NCBI GenBank assembly: GCA_030838025.1
Contig: JAUTXM010000419.1
Location: 1 to 12,951, forward strand
Origin: Acidimicrobiaceae bacterium
GTDB taxonomy: Bacteria > Actinomycetota > Acidimicrobiia > Acidimicrobiales > Palsa-688
Direction of reading: 5' to 3'
DNA length: 12,951 nucleotides
Under the pieces are notes generated by a model. It searched no databases and was not told the origin of the DNA. It saw only the letters and a list, made by a program, of their open reading frames with translations. Below, piece after piece: positions 1 through 7,200 of the stretch; within the stretch, counting starts at the first letter, position 1, and each line of letters begins with the position of its first letter. Both the position numbers and the translations under genes were made by a program.

Positions 1-15
1 TTCGGGACATCGCCC

Positions 16-35
16 ACTAGATAGAACGATCTAGT
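16..35. promoter_or_regulatory. Probable TetR-type operator (perfect inverted repeat)
   Basis: Two perfect 7-bp arms, ACTAGAT and ATCTAGT, flank a 6-bp centre (AGAACG). The repeat ends 27 bp before the start codon of the TetR-family gene at 63. TetR-family repressors commonly bind such palindromes in their own promoter, so negative autoregulation is the natural reading. The repeat is seen directly; its assignment as this repressor's site is inferred from position. Confidence 0.6.
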
Positions 36-62
36 GCCGAGCGTAGCTACCATGGGCGGCCG

Positions 63-650
63 ATGGCAAAAGCCGACACCAAGGAGCGGATCCTGGAGGT
101 GACGGCAGAACTGTTCCAGCGCTACGGCTACAACGGGTCGGGCCTGAAGCAGATCGTCACCAACGCCAACGCCACCTTCGGGTCGGTGTACCACTTCTTT
201 CCTGGGGGCAAGCAACAGCTCGGCGTCGAGGTGCTGCGGCGCTCCGGCCAGATGTATCTGGAACTGGCCGAGACCATCGTCGGTGGGGCCTCGGACGTGG
301 CGACCGGAGTTCGTCACTTCTTCCTCGGAGCAGCCGAAGTGCTGCGCCAGACGGGCTACCTGGATGCCTGCCCCATCGAAACCGTGGCCCTGGAGGTGGC
401 GAGCACCAACGAAGCCCTGCGCCAAGCGACGGCCGACGTGTTCGAGAGTTGGATCACCGGGATCGGCGCGCTGTTCACGGCGGCCGGCATCGGCGAGGAG
501 AAGGCCCGTGACCTGGCCATCGTCGTGATCACGGCCATCGAGGGGGCATTCGTGCTCAGTCGGGCGGCCCGCACGACCGAGGCGCTGGAGCGGGCCGGAA
601 CCTACGCCGCGGCGATCGTCCAAGCGGCGCTGGACGGGATCGAACCGTGA
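63..650 (+). CDS. TetR/AcrR family transcriptional repressor, LmrA/YxaF type
   Basis: This is a 195-residue one-component regulator. The N-terminal helix-turn-helix covers about residues 8-52, with the recognition-helix signature ATFGSVYHFFPGGKQQL typical of LmrA/YxaF-like repressors. The remainder is an all-helical ligand-binding and dimerisation domain; its CPIETVALEVAS segment also fits the LmrA/YxaF C-terminal domain. The length is normal for the family. The start is the ATG at 63; an ATG at 52 is out of frame, and no strong ribosome site is visible. The gene lies 27 bp after an inverted repeat (16-35) that is probably its operator. The stop is 36 bp before the sigma-factor gene on the same strand, so it may control or share a transcript with the DNA-repair genes downstream, although family members usually regulate efflux or resistance genes. 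The ligand is unknown. Confidence 0.9.
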   Translation: MAKADTKERILEVTAELFQRYGYNGSGLKQIVTNANATFGSVYHFFPGGKQQLGVEVLRRSGQMYLELAETIVGGASDVATGVRHFFLGAAEVLRQTGYLDACPIETVALEVASTNEALRQATADVFESWITGIGALFTAAGIGEEKARDLAIVVITAIEGAFVLSRAARTTEALERAGTYAAAIVQAALDGIEP

Positions 651-686
651 CTGCAACTGCTGGCGGCCAGCGGTGTTCTAGTAGGT

Positions 687-1268
687 GTGGTTGCCACTAT
701 CGCCCTGCCTGACGAGTCGCTCACGTGGCGGCTCAGCCGCGACCTCGACGCCGAGTTCGCCGATGTGGTGTCGAGCTTCGAGGCCGCGGTGTACACCACC
801 GCCTTGCGGATGTCGGGACGGGCCGACGACGCCGAGGACTTGGCGGCGGAGACCTTCCTGCGGGCCTATGCCGCGCTCCGGCAGTACGACCCGGCGAGGA
901 TCGTCGAGCTCCAGCTGCGGCCGTGGTTGATCACGATCTGCCTCAACGCATGGCGCAATCAGGTCCGAACGGCAGCCCGCCGGCCTGCGCGTGACACTCG
1001 GACCTTCGTTCCGGAGCCGGCGGCAACGGGCGAGTCACCCGAAGAGGCCGCGGAACGCAACGACGAGGCCGACCAGCTCGCGGGCTGGCTGCAGCGGCTG
1101 GCGGACAAGCAGCGCACCGCGATCGTGTTGCGCCATGTGGTCGGCCTGCCCTACGCCGAGGTCGCGCTCGTCCTCCGGTGTCCCGAGGGCACCGCCAAGT
1201 CCCATGTCTCCCGAGGACTCACCCAGCTTCGTGCCCTGATGTCCCATGACCCGGAGGTGCTCCGATGA
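687..1268 (+). CDS. ECF-type sigma-70 family RNA polymerase sigma factor
   Basis: This 193-residue protein has the two domains expected of an extracytoplasmic-function sigma factor. Sigma-2 covers about residues 22-95, with the core motif DAEDLAAETFLRAYAAL at 48-64 and a WLITICLNAWRNQVR segment that fits region 2.3-2.4. Sigma-4 covers about 130-186, with a helix-turn-helix in LPYAEVALVLRCPEGTAKSHVSRG. An acidic linker (residues 108-130) joins them. The GTG at 687 is used as the start; a GTG at 685 is in another frame. The gene follows the TetR stop by 36 bp. Its TGA overlaps the next gene's ATG as ATGA at 1265-1268, which implies translational coupling. That position is where an anti-sigma factor is commonly encoded, but here it is occupied by a DNA alkyltransferase. 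No ZAS-type anti-sigma gene is adjacent, so control of this sigma factor is open. Confidence 0.9.
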   Translation: MVATIALPDESLTWRLSRDLDAEFADVVSSFEAAVYTTALRMSGRADDAEDLAAETFLRAYAALRQYDPARIVELQLRPWLITICLNAWRNQVRTAARRPARDTRTFVPEPAATGESPEEAAERNDEADQLAGWLQRLADKQRTAIVLRHVVGLPYAEVALVLRCPEGTAKSHVSRGLTQLRALMSHDPEVLR

Positions 1269-2035
1269 CGATGTCACCCGACCTGCTGCTCGACCAGTTG
1301 CGCGGCCTCGCCGCAACTCCGCCGTCACCGCTCGCCGAGCGCCTCTACACCTCGGTCGTGGGGGTCGAGGGTCCGTCGTCGGTGGGTGCCCTGTTGATCG
1401 CCTTCACCGATCAGGGCATCAGCTATGTCCAACCCGGTGCCGACGCCGACCAGTTCGCCGACGAGGTCCGGGACCGGTTCGGAAGACCCATCCGCGTGGT
1501 CAAGCGGCCGCCGGGCGGCGTGATCGAGGCCCTGCGCAGTGGCCGGGCTCGCCAGCTGGACTACGACCTGCGAGGGCTGACGGAGTTCGAGCAGGCGGTG
1601 CTGCGCAAGACGCTCGAGATCCCCCGGGGCGAGACCCGGCCGTACGGGTGGGTGGCCGCCGAGATCGGCAAGGGCCGGGCCGTGCGGGCGGTGGGAACGG
1701 CGCTGGGTCACAATCCCGTGCCGTTCCTGATCCCCTGCCATCGGGTGGTGCGCAGCGACGGCACCGAGGGCCACTACGGGTTCGGCACTGCGATGAAGCG
1801 GGACCTCCTGACCGCCGAGCAGGTCAACCTGGACGAGATCCACGACCTGGCGGCGCGTGGGGTTCTCTACCTCGGCAGCGACACGACCAACATCGTGTGC
1901 TACCCGTCATGTCACCAGGCCCGCCGGATCTCGCCGGACCATCGGGTGGGGTTCCGCTCGGTCGCCGCCGCGGTGGCGGCGGGCTACCGGCCCTGCGGCC
2001 ACTGCCGCCCGACCGCGCTGGCGGCCTCGGCCTAA
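1265..2035 (+). CDS. Methylated-DNA-protein-cysteine methyltransferase fused to a C-terminal Ada-type Cys4 domain
   Basis: This 256-residue protein should remove alkyl groups from O6-alkylguanine by irreversible transfer to its own cysteine. The Ogt/MGMT catalytic domain covers about residues 100-190. It has RPYGWVAAEIG (125-135), AVGTALGHNP (142-151) and the active-site motif PCHRV with Cys158. Residues about 200-250 match the Ada N-terminal metal-binding domain: CYPSC (Cys212, Cys216) and CGHC (Cys244, Cys247), with AAGYRPC as in Ada. In Ada the first of these cysteines takes a methyl group from phosphotriesters. The order is reversed relative to E. coli Ada, and the AraC-type DNA-binding domain is absent. 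Residues 1-95 form a poorly recognised N-terminal part. The ATG lies inside the sigma-factor stop (ATGA), so the two are probably made together. The catalytic call is firm; a signalling role through the sigma factor is inference. Confidence 0.92.
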   Translation: MTMSPDLLLDQLRGLAATPPSPLAERLYTSVVGVEGPSSVGALLIAFTDQGISYVQPGADADQFADEVRDRFGRPIRVVKRPPGGVIEALRSGRARQLDYDLRGLTEFEQAVLRKTLEIPRGETRPYGWVAAEIGKGRAVRAVGTALGHNPVPFLIPCHRVVRSDGTEGHYGFGTAMKRDLLTAEQVNLDEIHDLAARGVLYLGSDTTNIVCYPSCHQARRISPDHRVGFRSVAAAVAAGYRPCGHCRPTALAASA

Positions 2036-2087
2036 TCCCGGGAAAGCAACTGGCTTCCGGCCCTGCTTCGCGAGCCAGGATGTAGCT

Positions 2088-3005
2088 ATGGCGAAGACGT
2101 TCGTGGTTGCCCGCAACCCGGATCCCGAATCGACGCTGCCCTATCTCTTGCAGCTTCCCGTCTCGGGTCGCCAGCTCATCCTCAAATCGCGGGACACGTG
2201 GCCGCGGACGAACAAGATCTACTGCCACCGGGCCGAAGAGTGGCCCGACTCGGCGCAGATCATCGAGGAGGTTCCGATCCGGTCGTGCGTGCGCCGTGGG
2301 GTGGCCATCGACCTGGTCCTCGATCGGGCCCGGGAGAACCGTTCGCAGTTCGTGTTCACCACCATTCAGGGTGGTCGTGAGGGCATTTTCTGGCAGTCGC
2401 CGCGCACGACTCGCAAGGCCCGGCCGGGCATCCGGGTCCCGACCCGCCGGGCCGGCGGCCTGACCGACCTGGTCATCCTGATCGACACCCGGGAGCGCTA
2501 CCCGTACCGCTTCGCCAAGCAGCAGACCGAGACCAGGCGCCGGGCCCTGCCGTCGGGTGACTACGGCGTGGAGTTGGACGGCGAGATCGTGGCGACCGTG
2601 GAGCGCAAGTCGGTCGCCGACCTGGCTGGACGGCTGGTCGACGGGAGCTTCACCTACGCCATGGCGGAGCTGGCGACGTTGCCCCGGTCCGCCGTCGTGG
2701 TCGAGGACCGTTATTCGGACCTGTTCAAGAACCAGCACGTGGCGGCCGGCTTCCTGGCCGACCTGCTGGCTGCGGTCCAAGTGCGGTACCCATCGGTGCC
2801 CATCGTGTTCTGCGAAACCCGGCCCTTGGCCGAGGAGTGGACCTACCGCTTCCTCGGGGCGGCGCTGAAGTTCTCCGAAGCCGAAGCGGATGCAGACGCC
2901 GAGGCCGGAAGCGTGGGCGCGGGGTGGGTCAGCCCGGAAGAAGGCGCGGATGTTGCGCCCCCGGGCAAGCCTCGGGCCAAACGCGCTACCCGGGTACCGC
3001 GTTGA
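2088..3005 (+). CDS. ERCC4-domain nuclease (XPF/MUS81-like fold)
   Basis: This 305-residue protein has an ERCC4 nuclease domain at about residues 127-262. The metal-binding signature is complete: LIDTRER (Asp133), SGDYG (Asp158), then VERKSVAD with Glu172-Arg173-Lys174 and Asp178. This is the GD-Xn-ERK-X3-D pattern of the XPF/MUS81/Hef family, which cuts branched or flapped DNA. There is no helicase domain, and no helix-hairpin-helix domain was recognised. Residues 1-125 form a domain I do not recognise. The C-terminus is a short acidic stretch (263-290) followed by a basic Pro/Lys/Arg tail. The start is the ATG at 2088, with AGGA at 2077-2080 in good position; longer in-frame extensions overlap the alkyltransferase gene. 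It lies 52 bp after that gene and overlaps the next by TTGA, which supports a DNA-repair operon. Substrate and partners are unknown. Confidence 0.85.
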   Translation: MAKTFVVARNPDPESTLPYLLQLPVSGRQLILKSRDTWPRTNKIYCHRAEEWPDSAQIIEEVPIRSCVRRGVAIDLVLDRARENRSQFVFTTIQGGREGIFWQSPRTTRKARPGIRVPTRRAGGLTDLVILIDTRERYPYRFAKQQTETRRRALPSGDYGVELDGEIVATVERKSVADLAGRLVDGSFTYAMAELATLPRSAVVVEDRYSDLFKNQHVAAGFLADLLAAVQVRYPSVPIVFCETRPLAEEWTYRFLGAALKFSEAEADADAEAGSVGAGWVSPEEGADVAPPGKPRAKRATRVPR

Positions 3006-4237
3006 GCGACGAGGTGCGCCTGTCGCCTACGGCCATGGTCGCGGGCGGATCGGCGCTGGCTCGAGACGAGACCGGCCGGGTGGTTTTTGTCGAGGGCGCG
3101 TTGCCTGGCGAGGTTGTGACGGCCCGGCTCACCGAGACTCGGGGCGACTTCGCCCGGGCCACAGCCATCGCGATACTCGAGCCGTCACCGGATCGGGTTT
3201 TTCCCCCGTGCCCTGCTTTGGCGGCGGGCTGCGGCGGCTGCTCATGGCAGCACATCGCTCCCGCGGCCCAGGTGCGGCTCAAGGCGAGCATCGTGGTTGA
3301 CGCCCTGCGACGGATCGGTCACCTCTGGGAGCCGCCGGAGCCGGTGGTCGTGGCGCTCGACGGTCCGGCGCTACGGACGACCGCTCGGCTGGCGGTCTCG
3401 GCGAGTGGGCGAGCCGGCTACCGACCCCGGGGGGCGCCGGGCCAGGCGGTGGAAACCGACTCCTGCCTGGCCGCCCACCCCTTGGTCGAGGAGTTGATCG
3501 TGGCTGGCCGCTACCCCGGTGGGGTCGAGGTGTTGCTCCGGGCGGGCGTGGCGTCGGGTCAGCGGTTGGTGCGGGTCAGCCCCGCTGGCATCGTGGATCG
3601 GGTCAAGGTGCCCGCGGGGGTCGTCGTGATCGGCGAGGGTGACCGGGGGGCGGCGGTGCTGGAGAGGGTCGCAGGGAGGTCGTTGCGGGTCAGCGCCGAC
3701 TCCTTCTTCCAGTCGGGGCCAGTGGCGGCGGAGGGACTGGTGGCCGCGGTGTTGGCGGCCCTTGGCGACGATGTGCCCGCGGGCGGGCACGTGGTGGATG
3801 CCTATGGGGGAGTCGGGTTGTTTGCCTCGGTGATCGGCGCGCGGCTCAAGGCGCGGGTGACCGCGATCGAAACGAGCCGCTCGGCGGTGGCCGACGCCCG
3901 GGTCAACTTGGCCGATGTCGACGCCCGGGTCCTGTCGCTCGATGTCGCCCGGTGGCGGCCCCGGCGCAGTGACCATCCCGTCGATGCGGTGATCGCCGAC
4001 CCGCCCCGTTCGGGGCTCGGGCGGTCGGGCGCAGCGGCGGTCGTGGGGGCCCGGGCTCGTCGAATCGTGCTCGTGAGTTGTGACCCTGCGTCGCTCGGGC
4101 GTGACACCGCCCTGCTGCGCCGAGCCGGGTACTACCTGGCGTCGGTTGCGGTGATCGACGCCTTCCCGCACACGCCGCACGTCGAAACCGTGAGCCGCTT
4201 CGAGCGCGGATCGGACGAGCGCATCGCCGGCGGGTAG
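3002..4237 (+). CDS. Class I SAM-dependent RNA methyltransferase, TrmA/RlmC/RlmD family
   Basis: This 411-residue protein is a predicted 5-methyluridine methyltransferase acting on tRNA or rRNA. Residues 1-60 look like a TRAM-type RNA-binding beta barrel. The 4Fe-4S ligands are Cys70, Cys77 and Cys80 (CPALAAGCGGC) with Cys155 in ETDSCLAAHP. The SAM-binding fold holds SFFQSGP (234-240), VVDAYGGVGLFA (264-275) and IADPPRSGLG (331-340). The catalytic nucleophile is Cys360 in LVSCDPASLGRD, and Glu395 in FPHTPHVE is the expected general base. The length is close to E. coli RlmD. The start is taken as TTG at 3002, inside the nuclease stop (TTGA); GTG at 3014 is an alternative. An ATG at 2837 would need 169 bp of overlap and is unlikely. 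The exact target uridine cannot be told from sequence. Its stop is 5 bp from the convergent NTPase stop. Confidence 0.9.
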   Translation: MSDEVRLSPTAMVAGGSALARDETGRVVFVEGALPGEVVTARLTETRGDFARATAIAILEPSPDRVFPPCPALAAGCGGCSWQHIAPAAQVRLKASIVVDALRRIGHLWEPPEPVVVALDGPALRTTARLAVSASGRAGYRPRGAPGQAVETDSCLAAHPLVEELIVAGRYPGGVEVLLRAGVASGQRLVRVSPAGIVDRVKVPAGVVVIGEGDRGAAVLERVAGRSLRVSADSFFQSGPVAAEGLVAAVLAALGDDVPAGGHVVDAYGGVGLFASVIGARLKARVTAIETSRSAVADARVNLADVDARVLSLDVARWRPRRSDHPVDAVIADPPRSGLGRSGAAAVVGARARRIVLVSCDPASLGRDTALLRRAGYYLASVAVIDAFPHTPHVETVSRFERGSDERIAGG

Positions 4238-4242
4238 CGGGC

Positions 4243-7200
4243 CTACTCGTCCTTGCGGCGACCCCATCGCCGGCGTGGCTTGGGGGCGATGATGTCGCCG
4301 AACAGGGTCAGGTCGCTGGAGGTAGCCGCATCGTCGTCGGCGTGCTGGAGCCCGTCTGCCGGCACCGCGACGTCCTCGGTCGCCGGCTTGGCGGGCGTCG
4401 CGGACCATCGCAGTGGCGCCGAGGTCGCGGTGAGGTCGGCGTTCTGTTTCGACCCTGGCCGCGACGCCCCACCGCCAGGTGTCGGCACGGTTGGTGCCGC
4501 CCGAGCGCCGGTGGGCGGTTTGGCAGTGGGGCTGGCCATTTGCTTCACGACGCGACCGGTGGCCGACTTGCCGGTGGCCGGCTTGCCGGTGGGGCTGGCG
4601 ACCGGCTTCACGACACGACTTGTCGCCGGGCGGGCAGCGGGGGCGGCAGCCGGACCTGTCGCCGCGCCGGTCGCGGGGCCGGCCGCGGGGCGGGCAACGG
4701 GGGCGGCAGCCGGACCTGTCGCCTCGCCGGTCGCGGGGCGGGCAACGGGGGCGGCCGCGGGGCGGGCAGCCGGTGTGGCTGCGGGCGGGGTGGCTGCGGG
4801 CGGGGTGGCTGCGACCGGTTCCGCTTGGACTCCTGCTTCTGCTTCGATCGCGGCCTGGCGAGCTCGCCAACGGCTCGTCCATTCGCCGAGGGGCGCCGAC
4901 TCGACGGCGTCGTGGCCCGAGGGCCATTGCGGCGACCATATTTCGACGCCGTCGCCATCGACCGAATCGCTGCTCGCCTGCGCGACCGCGACCAGTTCCT
5001 GCTTCCACTTTGGATCCAAGCTGAAGTCAGTGTCAGGGTCCTGCGGCGGAGGCGACGATAACGCCGACGACGGCGCCGGCTCGGCGAACTGCGCCGTCAA
5101 CTGGGCCGCAGCGTCGGCCAAGCCCGCCTCGTTCAGCAGTTGGACGGCGTCCGCCGCGTAACCGCGCCGCTCGGCCTTGCCGGTGCAGGTCCGGGCGGCG
5201 CCGACCAGACTCCATGCAGCCGAGGAAGTACGGCCAAGCGACCGGTACAGCCGGGCGGCGTCACCGTACAACGCCATGGCCTGTGAGCCCTTGCCCTGGG
5301 CCTCGCGCAGCATGGCCTCGAGGTGGCGGCTGTTGGCCGACCCAATCCGGTCGCCGATCTCGTCATAGGCCCTTTGGGCGGCCTGCAACTGCTGATCTGC
5401 TTCCTCCAGCTCGCCCTGCCCGAGGTGCACCTGGCCGAGCAGCAGCGACGCGTTGGCCCGGCCGATTCGGTCACCTTGGTGCCGGTAGGCGGCCAAGGCC
5501 TGGTGCAGCCGTTGTGCCGCCTGCTCGGGGCGACCTCGGACCACGTCGATCTGACCCATCTGGAGACAGGCATTTGCCACGCCGACTTTGTCACCGACCT
5601 GCTCGTAGCCCGCCAGTGCGCCGCCGAATCGGCGCTCCGCCCCGTCCAGATGGCCCCGGGCCAGCTCCACCTGGCCCAACTGCAAGCAGGCGTTGGCAAA
5701 GCCCAGCCGGTCGCCTGCTTCTTCGTAGCGATCGAGTGCGTCGCCCAACCGGCGTTCGGCGCTGTCAGGCCGGCCTCGGGCGAGATCGACTCGAACCAGT
5801 TCGAGGTTGGTGTTGGCCTCTCCGACCGGCCTGCCGTTGGCCGCGAAAAGAGTCAACGCTTCGCCGAGGTGTATTTCGGCGTCGTCGAGCAGGCCCAGGT
5901 CCAGATCCACCTGGCCCAGCTCGAACAGCGCGCTGCCCTGGCCCACGCCGTCGTTCAGCTTCTCGAAGTGCTGGTGGGCTTCGGAGATGTGAACCTCGGC
6001 ATCCTGATACCGCCCGAGGAATCGTTCGCACCGTCCCATCTGGCACAGCGCCTCGGCCTCGCCTTTGATACGCCCGGCTCGGCGGTGGCGGTCGGCCACG
6101 ACGGCGGTGACGAGCACCGCGGTGCCGAACCGGCGCTGGTCTTCCAGCTCCGCTGCGATGCGCACGGCGAGGTCCGTCGGCTCATTTCGCGGAGCAAGGG
6201 GGCCGTGCGCCGGGTCCGAAGGGTGTGCCGGTGTGCCCATGCCGGCGTCGATCAGGCGAACCAGAACCTGGTCCACGGCATCGGCAACGAGACCGGACCG
6301 GTGAGCGAGGAGGCCGGCACAACCGACGTCGAGCGCGCCCTCGGGCACCGATGGCTGCGATGTCAGCCGCCGCAGGTTCGGAACCTGGCGAACCAGCCAC
6401 GCGTTCACGGTTTTCGTGTTGGTCCGGTCGGGCTGCGGGGCACGATCGGTTCGACCAGCTCGGTCCTTGGCGCGCAGCGACGCCGTGGTGCTGCTGTCGG
6501 TGCCGGTGCGTCCACCAGGAACCGTCGCCCAATCAGGGACCGGGCCGACGACTGCTTGCGCCCGGCGGAGATAGCTGCGCCACAACTCCGAAATGGCGGC
6601 GGCGTCAAGGTTGGCGGCCGAGCCCGCCAGCCGCAGCGGCGCGGGGATACGCACGCCGGCCTCGCATCGGTGCGCCACCCCTCCCTCGAACAGCTTGATG
6701 GTCCGCTCGCGAGCGTTGGGGGCGGCGGCGAAGACCTCCGAGATGTCGTCACTGCCGAGACCCGCAGGAAGCAACGAGAGCGAGCCCCAGAGCTGACGGT
6801 CTTCGGGATCGAGCATTGCCGCGGCCACTTCGACGGCGAAGTCCAGTCCGCCGACACCTTCGCTATTCGGCCCGACACGCAGGCGAGCGAGCTCAAGGTC
6901 GGCGCCCGCAGCCATCTTGCCGAGCAGATTGACGGCGAGTGGCAGTCGGTCACACGCGGCCACGACGTCTCCGACGCGGAGGTCGGATGCGTGGCGCGGG
7001 GCAAGTTGGTCGAACAACTCCCTTGCCTCGTCGATGCCTGAAAATCCCGACACCTCGATGACGTCCGACCAGGGCCGGCCAACGTCGAATCCGGCGATGG
7101 TCCGCCGTGTGATGACGATGCTGGCGCCGCGCTCGACACAGCCGACGAGGCGGGCCAGGGTGTCGTTCTTGTCGACCTGGCCTTCGACCTCGCCGAAGGC

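Noticed and set aside
1265..2035. The Cys4 cluster as a ZAS anti-sigma motif
   Set aside because: The pattern is CX3C...CX2C in an Ada-like context, without the HX3CX2C of zinc-binding anti-sigma factors; any sigma binding would have to use another mode.
1246..2085. Open frame of 279 codons on + strand
   Set aside because: It is out of frame with the alkyltransferase, which has complete motifs; its composition is Arg/Gly/Pro-rich with no domain.
3371..5008. Open frame of 545 codons on - strand
   Set aside because: It crosses the 3' ends of two real genes and is Arg/His/Pro-rich low-complexity sequence with repeats, a shadow of the TrmA-family and NTPase genes.
5323..7041. Open frame of 572 codons on + strand
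   Set aside because: It is antisense to the NTPase gene, whose frame has clear P-loop and TPR motifs. High GC opens long shadow frames; this one shows no domain.
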